Assembly (NCBI GenBank): GCA_028873535.1
Contig: JAGWIJ010000031.1
Coordinates: 1 to 33,294 of the forward strand
Length of the DNA: 33,294 bases
Source: Pseudomonadota bacterium
Lineage (GTDB): Bacteria > Pseudomonadota > Gammaproteobacteria > Burkholderiales > Ferrovaceae
Direction: 5' to 3'
In this document: positions 1 to 8,600 of the stretch, piece by piece
Numbering within the stretch: the first letter of the stretch is position 1
Layout of the letters: each line of letters begins with the position of its first letter
Made by a program: the position numbers and the translations under genes
Notes under the pieces: generated by a model
Seen by the model: only the letters and a program-made list of their open reading frames with translations
Databases searched by the model: none
What the model was told of the DNA's origin: nothing

Positions 1-1
1 A

Positions 2-148
2 GGCACCGAGATGGTGATGCCTGGCGACAACGTGTCGGTGACGGTGAAGCTGATCGCGCCGATCGCGATGGAGGAAGGCCTGCGTTTCGCGATCCGCGAA
101 GGCGGCCGTACCGTCGGCGCCGGCGTCGTGGCCAAGGTCCTGAAGTAA
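2..148 (+). CDS. tuf: Elongation factor Tu, C-terminal end (partial)
   Basis: The open frame runs in from the window edge and ends with TAA at 146-148. It gives the last 48 residues of EF-Tu, the GTPase that delivers aminoacyl-tRNA to the ribosome. The visible part is the C-terminal beta-barrel (domain 3), including the conserved stretches [21 protein letters not shown] and the VLK end. The G domain lies outside the window. Its place just before rpsJ is the normal end of the str operon (rpsL-rpsG-fusA-tuf). A hairpin with a short T-rich tail follows within 50 bp. Confidence 0.95.
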   Translation, partial: GTEMVMPGDNVSVTVKLIAPIAMEEGLRFAIREGGRTVGAGVVAKVLK

Positions 149-194
149 GCGGCAGCAACAGATACAGGCAGCACAGCGCTGGCTGATTCCAGCT

Positions 195-224
195 CCCGCC
201 CCGGCACGGGGCGGGCTGTTCTTT
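195..224 (+). terminator. Intrinsic terminator-like hairpin between tuf and rpsJ
   Basis: CCCGCCCCG (195-203) pairs perfectly with CGGGGCGGG (207-215) across a GCA loop and is followed by CTGTTCTTT. The 9-bp G+C stem plus T-rich tail is a plausible rho-independent terminator for the str operon. The tail is interrupted, so read-through into rpsJ is likely. No convincing promoter lies between the hairpin and rpsJ. Confidence 0.6.
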
Positions 225-240
225 GACAGAGAGACACAGC

Positions 241-561
241 ATGGCAAATGCAATCACGCACCAGAAGATCCGCATCCGTCTCAAGGCCTTCGACTATCGC
301 CTGATCGACCAGTCGGCCCTCGAGATCGTCGAGACCGCCAAGCGCACCGGCGCCGTGGTCAAGGGCCCGGTGCCCCTGCCCACGCGCATCCAGCGTTTCG
401 ACGTGCTGCGTTCGCCCCACGTGAACAAGACCTCGCGCGACCAGTTCGAGATCCGTACCCACCTGCGCCTGATGGACATCGTCGATCCCACCGACAAGAC
501 CGTCGACGCGCTCATGAAGCTGGACCTGCCGGCCGGCGTGGACGTCGAAATCAAGCTCTGA
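241..561 (+). CDS. rpsJ: 30S ribosomal protein S10
   Basis: This 106-residue protein is S10 of the 30S head, also the NusE partner of NusB/NusG in antitermination. The full-length match is clear: [15 protein letters not shown] at the N-terminus, then GPVPLPTR and [17 protein letters not shown] in the loop and second half. The ATG at 241 follows a purine-rich GAGAGACACA stretch. An in-frame TTG at 223 would add six residues that S10 proteins do not have. It is the first gene of the S10 cluster. A 210-bp gap with its own promoter-like and structured elements separates it from rplC. Confidence 0.97.
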   Translation: MANAITHQKIRIRLKAFDYRLIDQSALEIVETAKRTGAVVKGPVPLPTRIQRFDVLRSPHVNKTSRDQFEIRTHLRLMDIVDPTDKTVDALMKLDLPAGVDVEIKL

Positions 562-570
562 CCGGCCCTG

Positions 571-597
571 TTGTTGCGACAGGATTTGCTGTAGAAT
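571..597 (+). promoter_or_regulatory. Candidate sigma70 promoter upstream of rplC
   Basis: A TAGAAT -10 element lies at 592-597 with a weak TTGTTG -35 at 571-576 and a short 15-bp spacer. Initiation would fall near 603-606, exactly at the start of the large hairpin at 605-638. The -10 resembles the one before ssb (TAAAAT), and both are followed by the same TGATCCCCTGG sequence, which supports function. The weak -35 and short spacer lower confidence. Confidence 0.45.
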
Positions 598-604
598 GCT
601 GATC

Positions 605-638
605 CCCTGGAAATCCGGCCACGGCCGGCTTTCCAGGG
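605..638 (+). ncRNA. Long hairpin at the predicted 5' end of the rplC leader
   Basis: CCCTGGAAA (605-613) pairs with TTTCCAGGG (630-638). After one T/C mismatch, CCGGCC (615-620) pairs with GGCCGG (623-628). That makes 15 pairs in 34 nt. No T-tract follows, so it does not look like a normal terminator. If transcription starts near 604, the hairpin would cap the 5' end of the mRNA, where it could stabilise the transcript or bind a protein. Confidence 0.55.
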
Positions 639-664
639 ATGCTGCATGCATCACCCCTCCCGTC

Positions 665-726
665 GGCAGGCGCCCTGCCCGGGAAGGCCAGACCGCCGGT
701 CAATTGCAACCGGCACCCTTTCCGGG
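665..726 (+). promoter_or_regulatory. Structured leader of rplC (nested stem-loops)
   Basis: Two overlapping folds are visible. GGCAGG (665-670) pairs with CCTGCC (674-679). Alternatively, 678-687 pairs with 717-726 in a 10-bp stem containing one G-U pair. That stem encloses an internal loop and a 6-bp stem GCCGGT (695-700) with ACCGGC (709-714), closed by an 8-nt loop. The outer stem and the first hairpin share bases 678-679. Such a fold about 50 nt before rplC could be an autogenous r-protein binding site. In E. coli the L4-controlled leader lies before rpsJ instead, so this is inference. Confidence 0.4.
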
Positions 727-777
727 AGCGCAGCGACGCACCCCTGAAGGGCCAACAAACTTATAGGAATCATGGCG

Positions 778-1422
778 ATGGCACTAGGACTCGTCGGCCG
801 CAAAGTCGGCATGACGCGGGTCTTCACTGACGATGGCGATTCCGTCCCCGTGACGGTCGTCGAAATCGGCGACAACCGCGTTTCCCAGATCAAGACCACC
901 GAAACCGACGGCTACAGCGCGGTCCAGGTGGTGTACGGCACCCGCCGCGCCAGCCGCGTCAACAAGGCGCTGGCAGGCCACCTCGCGAAGGCCGGCGTCA
1001 CCGCCGGATCGCTGACCGCGGAATTCCGCGTCAATCCCGAGCAGCTCGGCGAGTTCACGCTGGGCGGCAACGTCCCGCTGGAAACCTTCACTGTCGGCCA
1101 GATCGTCGACGTGACCGGCACCAGCCAGGGCAAGGGCTTCGCGGGCGCCATCAAGCGTCACCACTTCAGTTCCAACCGCGCTTCGCACGGCAACTCGATC
1201 TCGCACAACTCGCCCGGCTCGATCGGCATGGCGCAGGATCCGGGTCGCGTGTTCCCCGGCAAGCGCATGGCCGGTCATCTGGGCGCGGTCAAGCGCACCA
1301 CCCAGAGCCTGGAAATCGTGCGCATCGACGCAAACCGCAAGCTGCTGCTCATCAAGGGTGCCATTCCCGGCTCCAAGGGTGGCCACGTGATCGTCCGCCC
1401 TGCGGCGAAGGCAGGTGCCTGA
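778..1422 (+). CDS. rplC: 50S ribosomal protein L3
   Basis: L3 is an early-assembly 50S protein whose loop reaches the peptidyl transferase centre. The sequence shows [13 protein letters not shown] at the start, [21 protein letters not shown] in the middle and [23 protein letters not shown] near the peptidyl transferase loop. The start at 778 is preferred: AGGAA at 765-769 lies 8 nt before it, but only 2 nt before the in-frame ATG at 772. The product is 214 residues, or 216 from 772. The stop overlaps the rplD start by one base (TGATG), so the two are translationally coupled. Confidence 0.96.
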   Translation: MALGLVGRKVGMTRVFTDDGDSVPVTVVEIGDNRVSQIKTTETDGYSAVQVVYGTRRASRVNKALAGHLAKAGVTAGSLTAEFRVNPEQLGEFTLGGNVPLETFTVGQIVDVTGTSQGKGFAGAIKRHHFSSNRASHGNSISHNSPGSIGMAQDPGRVFPGKRMAGHLGAVKRTTQSLEIVRIDANRKLLLIKGAIPGSKGGHVIVRPAAKAGA

Positions 1423-2042
1423 TGGAACTCAAGCTGATCAATGACCAGGGGCAGGCGACTGCCACCGTCGAAGCCGCGGACAGCCTGTTCGCGCGCGACT
1501 ACAACGAACCGCTGGTGCACCAGCTGGTGGTGGCCTTCCAGGCCAACGCCCGCCAGGGAACGCGTGCCCAGAAGGGGCGTTCGGAAATCGCCAAGAGCAC
1601 CAAGAAGCCGTGGCGCCAGAAGGGTACCGGCCGCGCCCGTGCCGGTATGGCATCCAGCCCGCTGTGGCGTGGCGGTGGCAAGATCTTCCCGTCCAGCCCG
1701 GACGAGAACTTCACCCAGAAGGTCAACCGCAAGATGTACCGCGCCGGCATCGCGACCATCCTGTCGCAGCTGGTCCGCGAGGATCGCCTGGCAGTGGTCG
1801 AGCAGCTGGTGGTGGAGTCGCCCAAGACCAAGCTGCTGGCCGGCAAGATCAAGAACATGGGTTTCGAGCGTCTGCTGGTGATCACCGACGAGCTCGACGA
1901 CAACCTGTTCCTGTCGTCCCGCAACCTGCCGAACCTGCTGATCCTGGATGTGGCGCAGGCCGATCCGGTCAGCCTGATCCGCTACCCCAACGTCATCCTG
2001 ACCAAGGGTGCCGTGCGCAAGCTCGAGGAGGTGTACGCATGA
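1422..2042 (+). CDS. rplD: 50S ribosomal protein L4
   Basis: L4 binds 23S rRNA domain I and lines the exit tunnel. In E. coli it also represses the S10 operon at the leader mRNA. The 206-residue length is normal. The tunnel-loop region with [36 protein letters not shown] and FPSSPDENF is well conserved. The start overlaps the rplC stop by one base, and the stop overlaps the rplW start (ATGA). If the structured leader before rplC is an autoregulatory site, L4 is the natural candidate ligand, but nothing in the sequence proves it. Confidence 0.96.
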   Translation: MELKLINDQGQATATVEAADSLFARDYNEPLVHQLVVAFQANARQGTRAQKGRSEIAKSTKKPWRQKGTGRARAGMASSPLWRGGGKIFPSSPDENFTQKVNRKMYRAGIATILSQLVREDRLAVVEQLVVESPKTKLLAGKIKNMGFERLLVITDELDDNLFLSSRNLPNLLILDVAQADPVSLIRYPNVILTKGAVRKLEEVYA

Positions 2043-2350
2043 GCGCCGTCCAGTTCAAGGAAGAACGCCTGCTGCAGATCATCGAGGCGCCGATCATTTC
2101 CGAAAAGAGCACCCTGGTCGCCGACAAGAACGAACAGGTCGTGTTCCGCGTTGCCGTGGATGCCACCAAGCCCGAGATCAAGGCCGCCGTCGAGCTGGTC
2201 TTCAAGGTCCAGGTGGAAAGCGTCCAGACCGTCAACGTCAAGGGCAAGGTGAAGCGTTCAGGGCGTTTCATGGGGCGTCGCAAGGCCATCAAGAAGGCCT
2301 ACGTGAGCCTCGCCCCGGGTCAGGAAATCAACTTCGCGGCAGGGGAATAA
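2039..2350 (+). CDS. rplW: 50S ribosomal protein L23
   Basis: L23 sits at the tunnel exit and is the docking site for trigger factor and SRP. The 103-residue frame begins at ATG 2039, inside the end of rplD (ATGA overlap). The L23 signatures are [22 protein letters not shown], the [15 protein letters not shown] stretch and [12 protein letters not shown] longer open frame extends upstream through rplD but has no family similarity. Three bases separate it from rplB. Confidence 0.95.
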   Translation: MSAVQFKEERLLQIIEAPIISEKSTLVADKNEQVVFRVAVDATKPEIKAAVELVFKVQVESVQTVNVKGKVKRSGRFMGRRKAIKKAYVSLAPGQEINFAAGE

Positions 2351-2353
2351 GCC

Positions 2354-3181
2354 ATGGCAATCGTCAAGATGAAGCCGACCTCACCGGGCCGTCGCGGCGT
2401 GGTGAAGGTCGTCAACGACAAGCTGCACAAGGGCCGTCCCGTTGCCGCGCTGGTGGAAAGCCAGTCGCGCCACGCCGGCCGCAACAACAATGGCCACATC
2501 ACCGTGCGCCACATCGGCGGTGGCCACAAGCAGCACTACCGCAAGATCGACTTCCGTCGCAACAAGGACGGCATCGCGGCCAAAGTCGAGCGTCTGGAAT
2601 ACGACCCCAACCGCACAGCGCACATCGCGCTGCTGTGCTACGCCGATGGCGAGCGGCGCTACATCCTGGCCCCTAAGGGCCTGGAAGTGGGGGCCGTCGT
2701 CCACAACGGGGCTGAAGCGCCGATCAAGGCCGGCAACTGCCTGCCGCTGCGCAACATCCCGGTGGGTTCGACCGTTCACGCCATCGAGATGCAGCCCGGC
2801 AAGGGTGCCCAGCTCGCGCGCAGCGCCGGTACTTCGGTGCAGCTGCTTGCGCGTGAAGGGGCCTACGCCCAGTTGCGCCTGCGCTCCGGCGAAATCCGCA
2901 AGGTCCATGTCGACTGCCGCGCCACCCTGGGCGAAGTCGGCAACGAGGAGCACAGCCTGCGCCAGATCGGCAAGGCCGGTGCCACGCGCTGGCGTGGCGT
3001 GCGCCCGACCGTTCGCGGTGTGGCGATGAACCCGGTGGACCACCCGCATGGTGGTGGTGAAGGCAAGACCGCAGCCGGCCGTCATCCGGTCAGCCCGTGG
3101 GGTCTGCAGACCAAGGGTCTGCGCACCCGTAACAACAAGCGCACCGACGGCATGATCGTGCGCCGCCGTCACAAAGCGTAA
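2354..3181 (+). CDS. rplB: 50S ribosomal protein L2
   Basis: L2 is a core 50S protein needed for subunit joining and peptidyl transfer. The 275-residue product has the N-terminal KPTSPGRRG, the RNA-binding [18 protein letters not shown] region, and the C-terminal motif [17 protein letters not shown]. That last motif carries the universally conserved histidine near the peptidyl transferase centre. It starts 4 bp after rplW with a GGGGAATAAGCC ribosome-binding context and is followed by rpsS after 12 bp. Confidence 0.97.
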   Translation: MAIVKMKPTSPGRRGVVKVVNDKLHKGRPVAALVESQSRHAGRNNNGHITVRHIGGGHKQHYRKIDFRRNKDGIAAKVERLEYDPNRTAHIALLCYADGERRYILAPKGLEVGAVVHNGAEAPIKAGNCLPLRNIPVGSTVHAIEMQPGKGAQLARSAGTSVQLLAREGAYAQLRLRSGEIRKVHVDCRATLGEVGNEEHSLRQIGKAGATRWRGVRPTVRGVAMNPVDHPHGGGEGKTAAGRHPVSPWGLQTKGLRTRNNKRTDGMIVRRRHKA

Positions 3182-3193
3182 GGGGCCGCACTC

Positions 3194-3475
3194 ATGGCAC
3201 GTTCCGTAAAGAAGGGACCGTTCATCGACGGTCATCTGTTGAAGAAGGTCGAAACCGCACTGGCAACCAAGGACAAGCGTCCGATCAAGACCTGGTCGCG
3301 CCGCTCCACCGTGCTGCCGGATTTCGTCGGTCTCACCATCGCTGTCCACAACGGCAAGGTCCATGTCCCGGTGTACGTCACCGAGAACATGGTCGGTCAC
3401 AAGCTCGGCGAGTTCTCGCTGACCCGTACGTTCAAGGGTCACGCGGCGGACAAGAAAGCCGCTGGCAAGAAGTAA
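3194..3475 (+). CDS. rpsS: 30S ribosomal protein S19
   Basis: S19 is a 30S head protein that works with S13 at the A-site finger and subunit bridge. The 93-residue sequence opens with [20 protein letters not shown] and contains [22 protein letters not shown] and [19 protein letters not shown], all diagnostic. It ends in a basic [10 protein letters not shown] tail. It is tightly spaced from rplB and from rplV (12 bp, with an AAGGAGAGACG ribosome-binding site). Confidence 0.97.
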   Translation: MARSVKKGPFIDGHLLKKVETALATKDKRPIKTWSRRSTVLPDFVGLTIAVHNGKVHVPVYVTENMVGHKLGEFSLTRTFKGHAADKKAAGKK

Positions 3476-3487
3476 GGAGAGACGAGC

Positions 3488-3817
3488 ATGAATGCACAAG
3501 CCATCCTGCGCGGCGTCCGCCTGTCGGCCCAAAAGGGTCGCCTGGTCGCGGACCAGGTGCGCGGCATGAAAGTCGACCGTGCGCTGGATCTCCTGACCTT
3601 CAGCCCCAAGAAGGGCGCCAGGCTGATCAAGAAGGTTCTGGAATCCGCGATCGCCAACGCCGAGCACAACCTCGGCGCCGATGTGGACACCCTCAAGGTG
3701 GCCACCATCCACGTGGAAAAGGGGCCGGTGCTCAAGCGCTTCACTGCGCGGGCAAAGGGCCGTGGCAATCGGATCGTCAAGCCGACCTGCCACATCTACG
3801 TGACCGTGGCCGACTGA
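3488..3817 (+). CDS. rplV: 50S ribosomal protein L22
   Basis: L22 lines the nascent peptide tunnel and is a macrolide-resistance site. The 109-residue length is normal. The N-terminal half has [19 protein letters not shown], followed by [27 protein letters not shown]. The extended tunnel hairpin (about residues 80-100) reads [20 protein letters not shown] and is intact. The AAGGAGA ribosome-binding site before ATG 3488 supports the start. Confidence 0.96.
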   Translation: MNAQAILRGVRLSAQKGRLVADQVRGMKVDRALDLLTFSPKKGARLIKKVLESAIANAEHNLGADVDTLKVATIHVEKGPVLKRFTARAKGRGNRIVKPTCHIYVTVAD

Positions 3818-3839
3818 CGGCCGGAGCCAAGGAACCGAT

Positions 3840-4536
3840 ATGGGACAGAAAATCCATCCGACGGGCTTCCGCCTGAGCGTCCAGAAGAACTGGTCGTCCA
3901 AGTGGTTTGCCAGCAATCGCAATTTCCCGCAGATGCTGCAGGACGACATCAAGGTCCGTGCCTTCCTCAAGAAGAAGCTGGCACACGCCTCGGTGGGCCG
4001 CGTGGTCATCGAGCGTCCGGCCAAGAATGCGCGCATCACCATCTACAGCGCCCGCCCGGGCGTGGTGATCGGCAAGAAGGGCGAGGACATCGAATCGCTG
4101 CGTGGCCACCTGCAGCGCATGATGGGCGTGCCCGTGCACGTCAACATCGAGGAGATCCGCAAGCCCGAACTCGACGCGCAGCTGATCGCCGACAACATCA
4201 CCTCGCAGCTCGAAAAGCGCGTGATGTTCCGGCGTGCGATGAAGCGCGCCATGGCGAACGCGATGCGTCTGGGCGCCCAGGGCATCAAGATCACCAGCTC
4301 CGGCCGTCTGAACGGCATCGAGATTGCGCGCACCGAGTGGTACCGCGAAGGCCGCGTGCCTCTGCATACCCTGCGCGCCGACATTGACTACGGCTTTTCC
4401 GAAGCCAAGACCACCTACGGCGTGATCGGCGTCCGGGTGCTGGTGTTCAAGGGCGAAGTGCTGGGCCGCGGCGAACAGCCGGTGGCAGCGCCGGCCGAAC
4501 CGGAAAAGAAGACCCGCAAGCCAGGAGGACGCAGCA

Positions 4537-4559
<23 letters not shown>
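3840..4559 (+). CDS. rpsC: 30S ribosomal protein S3
   Basis: S3 lies at the mRNA entry tunnel and helps ribosomal helicase activity. The 239-residue product starts [20 protein letters not shown]. It carries a KH domain with the [15 protein letters not shown] loop (about residues 76-90) and the C-terminal domain with [23 protein letters not shown] low-complexity basic tail ([18 protein letters not shown]) follows. Its last 23 bp overlap rplP, whose ribosome-binding site GGAGG lies inside rpsC. Confidence 0.97.
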
Positions 4560-4953
<394 letters not shown>

Positions 4954-4957
4954 GGAC

Positions 4958-5149
4958 ATGAAAGCCAGTGAACTGCGCGCGAAGAGCGTGGAAGAGTTGA
5001 ACGGGGAACTGATCTCCCTGCTGAAGGCCAAGTTCGGCCTGCGCATGCAGATCGCCACCCAGCAGACCAACAAGACCAGCGAAATGGGCAAGATCCGGCG
5101 TGACATCGCGCGGGTCAAGACCCTGCTGGGTGAGAAGGCGGGCAAATGA
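4958..5149 (+). CDS. rpmC: 50S ribosomal protein L29
   Basis: L29 is a small two-helix protein beside L23 at the tunnel exit. The 63 residues ([24 protein letters not shown]..., then KFGLRMQ and [15 protein letters not shown]) fit the family closely. Its stop overlaps the rpsQ start (ATGA at 5146-5149), which indicates coupling. Confidence 0.95.
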   Translation: MKASELRAKSVEELNGELISLLKAKFGLRMQIATQQTNKTSEMGKIRRDIARVKTLLGEKAGK

Positions 5150-5433
5150 GCGAGCAGACGATCGAGCAGGCTGCGCCTGCCGGGATCAAGCGCACCCTGC
5201 AGGGGCGCGTGGTCAGCGACAAGATGGAAAAGACCGTCACCGTGCTGGTCGAGCGCACCGTGACCCACCCCCTGTATGGCAAGGTCGTGCGGCGTTCCAA
5301 GAAGTACCACGCCCACGTCGAGGGTGATGCCGTGCACGAGGGCGATGTCGTGGTGATCGAGGAGTGCCGTCCGATCTCCAAGACCAAGTCGTGGCGTGTC
5401 TCGCGCGTGCTGACGCGCAGCGAGCCGGTCTGA
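5146..5433 (+). CDS. rpsQ: 30S ribosomal protein S17
   Basis: S17 is an OB-fold 30S assembly protein. The 95-residue product has a family core beginning [22 protein letters not shown], then [16 protein letters not shown] and the late [21 protein letters not shown]. The first 15 residues ([13 protein letters not shown]) are a short variable extension. It is the last gene of the S10 part. A 239-bp leader-bearing gap follows, as at the S10/spc boundary in E. coli. Confidence 0.96.
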   Translation: MSEQTIEQAAPAGIKRTLQGRVVSDKMEKTVTVLVERTVTHPLYGKVVRRSKKYHAHVEGDAVHEGDVVVIEECRPISKTKSWRVSRVLTRSEPV

Positions 5434-5455
5434 GCGGAAAGGTACAGCGCGGGGC

Positions 5456-5484
5456 TTGCGCTTCGCGGTTGGTCGCGTTATAGT
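5456..5484 (+). promoter_or_regulatory. Sigma70 promoter of the spc part (Pspc-like)
   Basis: TTGCGC (5456-5461) and TATAGT (5479-5484) are separated by the ideal 17 bp. It is the best sigma70 match in the ribosomal block and lies where the E. coli spc promoter lies, between rpsQ and rplN. Transcription would begin near 5491, just before the first hairpin of the leader, leaving a 5' UTR of about 180 nt. Confidence 0.7.
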
Positions 5485-5493
5485 GTTGGATTG

Positions 5494-5612
5494 CATCGGC
5501 GCATTGCTATTGCTGCGCCGATGTTTCTTCCCCTGACGGGGTCCAAGACTGGCCGATCATTCGGCCTGGTCGCCGGGCAAGCAATTGCCCTGCCTGCGCG
5601 CAGCGCCAGGCA
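5494..5612 (+). ncRNA. Structured rplN leader with five consecutive hairpins
   Basis: The arms are 5494-5503/5514-5523 (10 bp, 10-nt loop, followed by TTTCTT), 5530-5533/5538-5541 (CCCC/GGGG), 5551-5556/5561-5566 (GGCCGA/TCGGCC), 5575-5580/5585-5590 (GGGCAA/TTGCCC, GCAA loop) and 5591-5596/5607-5612 (TGCCTG/CAGGCA with an inner GCG/CGC). All main arms are perfect. The first, followed by a pyrimidine run, could act as an attenuator. No coding frame of interest crosses the region. It may be an r-protein leader; its ligand is unknown. Confidence 0.55.
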
Positions 5613-5672
5613 AACAGCGGCTGGGCTGCACGCCCTGCGGGGCAATCGGATGAAGTTGGAGAGGCTTAAGCC

Positions 5673-6041
5673 ATGATTCAAATGCAGTCGATGCTCGACG
5701 TCGCCGACAACACGGGCGCGAAGTCGGTGATGTGCATCAAGGTGCTTGGCGGTTCCAAGCGTCGGTACGCCGGTGTCGGTGACGTGATCAAGGTCACCAT
5801 CAAGAGCTGTGCGCCGCGTGGCCGTGTCAAGAAGGGCGAGGTCTACAGCGCGGTGGTGGTGCGTACCGCCAAGGGCGTGCGCCGTCCCGACGGCTCGCTC
5901 ATCAAGTTCGACGGCAATGCCGCCGTGTTGCTGAACAACAAGCTGGAGCCGATCGGCACCCGCATCTTCGGCCCGGTCACGCGCGAGTTGCGTACCGAGC
6001 GCTTCATGAAGATCGTGTCCCTGGCGCCTGAAGTGCTGTAA
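5673..6041 (+). CDS. rplN: 50S ribosomal protein L14
   Basis: L14 contacts the 30S subunit in bridges B5/B8. The 122-residue product is full length and highly conserved: [56 protein letters not shown] and [11 protein letters not shown]. It heads the spc part of the cluster, behind its own promoter and structured leader. A GGAGAGGC ribosome-binding site (about 5659-5666) precedes the ATG. Confidence 0.97.
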   Translation: MIQMQSMLDVADNTGAKSVMCIKVLGGSKRRYAGVGDVIKVTIKSCAPRGRVKKGEVYSAVVVRTAKGVRRPDGSLIKFDGNAAVLLNNKLEPIGTRIFGPVTRELRTERFMKIVSLAPEVL

Positions 6042-6051
6042 GGAGCGATCA

Positions 6052-6366
6052 GTGAACAAGATCCGCAAGGGCGACGAAGTCGTCGCCATCACCGGCAAGG
6101 ACAAGGGCAAGCGCGGCACCGTGGTGCGCGTGCTGGAAGGCGCCGTGGTCGTGCAGGGCATCAACGTGGTCAAGAAGCACCAGAAGCCCAACCCGATCCG
6201 CGGTCAGGTCGGTGGCATCATCGACCGCGAAATGCCGATCGACATCTCCAACATCGCCCTCTTCAATCCGGCCACCCAGAAGGGCGACCGGGTGGGCATT
6301 CGCGTTCTCGAAGACGGCCGCCGCGTGCGCTTCTTCAAGTCGAACGGCGAAGTGATCGACGCCTGA
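6052..6366 (+). CDS. rplX: 50S ribosomal protein L24
   Basis: L24 is an assembly initiator that binds the 5' domain of 23S rRNA. The 104-residue product begins at GTG 6052, after AAGGAG. It shows the KOW motif ([22 protein letters not shown]), the [17 protein letters not shown] stretch and a C-terminal [16 protein letters not shown]. Ten bp separate it from rplN and eight from rplE. Confidence 0.96.
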   Translation: MNKIRKGDEVVAITGKDKGKRGTVVRVLEGAVVVQGINVVKKHQKPNPIRGQVGGIIDREMPIDISNIALFNPATQKGDRVGIRVLEDGRRVRFFKSNGEVIDA

Positions 6367-6374
6367 GGTAAGCC

Positions 6375-6914
6375 ATGAGCCGTCTGCAAGAGTTCTACAA
6401 GGAAACCGTGGTGCCGCAGCTGATGAAGGAATTCAGCTACGGTTCCATCATGGAAGTGCCGCGCATCACCAAGATCACGCTCAACATGGGCGTGGGCGAG
6501 GCGGTCGCTGACAAGAAGGTCATCGAGCACGCGGTGGGTGACATGACCGCCATCGCCGGCCAGAAGCCGGTGGTGACCAAGGCCCGCAAGTCGATCGCCG
6601 GTTTCAAGATCCGTGAAGGCTACCCGATCGGCTGCAAGGTGACCTTGCGCAAGCAGCGCATGTTCGAGTTCCTGGATCGCCTGGTGTCGGTGGCGATGCC
6701 GCGTGTCCGCGACTTCCGCGGCATCTCGGCACGTTCCTTCGATGGCCGTGGCAACTACTCGATGGGTGTGCGCGAGCAGACCATCTTCCCGGAAATCGAG
6801 TTCGACAAGATCGATGCCGTGCGTGGGATGAACATCACCATCACCACCACTGCGAAGACGGATGCCGAGGCGAAGGCCCTGCTGCTGGCGTTCAAGTTCC
6901 CCCTGAAAGTCTGA
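6375..6914 (+). CDS. rplE: 50S ribosomal protein L5
   Basis: L5 binds 5S rRNA and contacts the P-site tRNA and S13. The 179 residues are full length. They include [60 protein letters not shown] and the late [22 protein letters not shown]. It follows rplX and precedes rpsN by 8 bp. In E. coli the S8 repressor site of the spc operon lies at the start of rplE; I did not identify an equivalent fold here. Confidence 0.97.
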   Translation: MSRLQEFYKETVVPQLMKEFSYGSIMEVPRITKITLNMGVGEAVADKKVIEHAVGDMTAIAGQKPVVTKARKSIAGFKIREGYPIGCKVTLRKQRMFEFLDRLVSVAMPRVRDFRGISARSFDGRGNYSMGVREQTIFPEIEFDKIDAVRGMNITITTTAKTDAEAKALLLAFKFPLKV

Positions 6915-6922
6915 GGTCCGAC

Positions 6923-7228
6923 GTGGCAAAACTCGCTCTCATCAAACGTGAACAGAAGCGCCGCGCTACGGTGGAAAAGTTCGCCGGCAAGCGTGAAGAA
7001 CTGCTGGCAGTCATCAACAACAGCAAGGCCAGCGCCGACGAGCAGCACGAAGCGCGCATGAAGCTGCAGGCGCTGCCCCGCAACGCCAGCCCGGTGCGAC
7101 TGCGCAACCGCTGCGCGCTGACCGGCCGTCCGCGCGGCGTGTACCGCAAGTTCGGCCTCGGCCGCAACAAGCTGCGCGAGATCGCGATGCGTGGCGAGAT
7201 CCCTGGCGTGACCAAGGCGAGCTGGTAA
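6923..7228 (+). CDS. rpsN: 30S ribosomal protein S14 (long, zinc-free form)
   Basis: S14 is a 30S head protein. The 101-residue length marks the long C-minus form, and the CxxC zinc knuckle of short S14 is absent. Family features are [13 protein letters not shown] at the start, then [36 protein letters not shown]. The start is GTG at 6923, eight bp after rplE. rpsH follows after 15 bp. Confidence 0.96.
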   Translation: MAKLALIKREQKRRATVEKFAGKREELLAVINNSKASADEQHEARMKLQALPRNASPVRLRNRCALTGRPRGVYRKFGLGRNKLREIAMRGEIPGVTKASW

Positions 7229-7243
7229 GGAGAGCACAGCAAT

Positions 7244-7636
7244 ATGAGCATGACCGATCCGATTGCAGACATGCTGACCCGCATCCGCAACGCCCAGCGT
7301 GCGGAGAAGACCAGCGTGTCGATGCCCTCCTCGAAGCTCAAGGTGGCCATCGCCCAGGTGCTGGCCAGCGAAGGCTACATCGACGGCTTCCAGGTCCATG
7401 CCGGCGCCAAGCCCACCCTCGAGGTGGCGCTGAAGTACTACGCCGGCCGTCCCGTCATCGAGCTGATCGAACGCGTGAGCCGTCCCGGCCTGCGCATCTA
7501 CAAGAGCTGCAAGGACATTCCGAAGGTGATGAATGGACTTGGAGTGGCGATCGTCTCGACGCCTGCCGGCGTCATCACCGACCGCGCGGCACGCAGCCGC
7601 AATGTCGGCGGTGAAGTGCTGTGCATCGTCGCCTGA
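7244..7636 (+). CDS. rpsH: 30S ribosomal protein S8
   Basis: S8 binds helix 21 of 16S rRNA and is the autogenous repressor of the spc operon in E. coli. The 130-residue product shows [30 protein letters not shown] and the C-terminal RPGLRIYKS...[20 protein letters not shown]...[12 protein letters not shown] 7244 (MSMTDP) is preferred over 7250, because AGGAG at 7228-7232 lies 11 rather than 17 nt upstream. Confidence 0.96.
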   Translation: MSMTDPIADMLTRIRNAQRAEKTSVSMPSSKLKVAIAQVLASEGYIDGFQVHAGAKPTLEVALKYYAGRPVIELIERVSRPGLRIYKSCKDIPKVMNGLGVAIVSTPAGVITDRAARSRNVGGEVLCIVA

Positions 7637-7647
7637 GGTAAACGACC

Positions 7648-8181
7648 ATGTCCCGAATCGCAAAATATCCGGTGGACCTGCCTGCCAAGGTCGAAGTCGA
7701 TCTCAAGCCCGAGCAGATCACCGTCAAAGGCCCGCTGGGTTCGCTCAGCCTGCGGCTGCTGCCCCAGGTGGAAATCCGCCAGGACGGCACGCGCCTCACC
7801 TTCGCGCCGACCGACCAGACGCAGTTCGCCAACGCGATGTCCGGTACCACCCGCGCCAATGTGGCCAACATGGTCACCGGCGTCAGCAAGGGCTTCGAGC
7901 GCAAGCTGACCCTGGTCGGGGTGGGCTATCGCGCGCAGGCCCAGGGCGATGCCCTGAACCTGTCGCTCGGCTTCTCGCACCCGGTGGTCCACAAGATGCC
8001 CGCGGGCATCAAGGTCGAGACCCCGACGCAGACCGAGATCGTCATCAAGGGAACCGACAAGCAGCAGGTCGGCCAGGTGGCTGCCGAAGTGCGTGCCTAC
8101 CGCAAGCCTGAACCCTACAAGGGCAAGGGCATCCGGTACGCCGACGAGGTGGTCACGCTCAAGGAAACCAAGAAGAAGTAA
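7648..8181 (+). CDS. rplF: 50S ribosomal protein L6
   Basis: L6 lies near the sarcin-ricin loop and the factor-binding site. The 177-residue protein opens [15 protein letters not shown] and includes [44 protein letters not shown] and the end motif [18 protein letters not shown]. Eleven bp separate it from rpsH and twelve from rplR. Confidence 0.97.
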   Translation: MSRIAKYPVDLPAKVEVDLKPEQITVKGPLGSLSLRLLPQVEIRQDGTRLTFAPTDQTQFANAMSGTTRANVANMVTGVSKGFERKLTLVGVGYRAQAQGDALNLSLGFSHPVVHKMPAGIKVETPTQTEIVIKGTDKQQVGQVAAEVRAYRKPEPYKGKGIRYADEVVTLKETKKK

Positions 8182-8193
8182 GGCGCCACGATC

Positions 8194-8553
8194 ATGACAG
8201 AATCCATCGCCAGCGGCCGCGTACGCCGCGCCCGCCGGACCCGCGCGAAAATCGCGGAACTGCGCGTCCTGCGCCTTACCGTGCATCGTACCAACCTGCA
8301 CACCTACGCCCAGATCATCGACGCGACGGGCGGCAAGGTGCTCGCCAGCGCCTCGACGCTCGAGGCCGAGGTGCGCTCCGCGCTGGCCAACGGCGGCAAC
8401 ATCAAGGCAGCCCAGCTGATCGGCGCGCGTATCGCCGAGAAGGCCCGTGCCGCCGGGATCGAGACGGTTGCGTTCGACCGTTCCGGCTTCCGCTACCACG
8501 GTCGCGTCAAGGCCCTCGCCGATGCGGCGCGGGAAGGCGGACTCAAGTTCTGA
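8194..8553 (+). CDS. rplR: 50S ribosomal protein L18
   Basis: L18 binds 5S rRNA together with L5 and L25. The 119-residue product has the basic N-terminus [14 protein letters not shown], then [29 protein letters not shown]. Its C-terminal half contains [40 protein letters not shown]. The first nine residues (MTESIASGR) differ from the usual start but carry the expected ribosome-binding context AAGGCGCC. Confidence 0.95.
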   Translation: MTESIASGRVRRARRTRAKIAELRVLRLTVHRTNLHTYAQIIDATGGKVLASASTLEAEVRSALANGGNIKAAQLIGARIAEKARAAGIETVAFDRSGFRYHGRVKALADAAREGGLKF

Positions 8554-8600
8554 CGCGGCGCGCGGCCTCCGGCAGCGCCCCACTCAATCGGGAATAGCAA

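Noticed and set aside
223-240. TTGACA as a -35 for rpsJ and an upstream TTG start
   Set aside because: No -10 lies at the right distance; it would fall inside rpsJ. The six extra residues are not part of S10.
2381-4042. Minus-strand open frame of 553 codons across rplB-rpsC
   Set aside because: Antisense to four conserved ribosomal genes.
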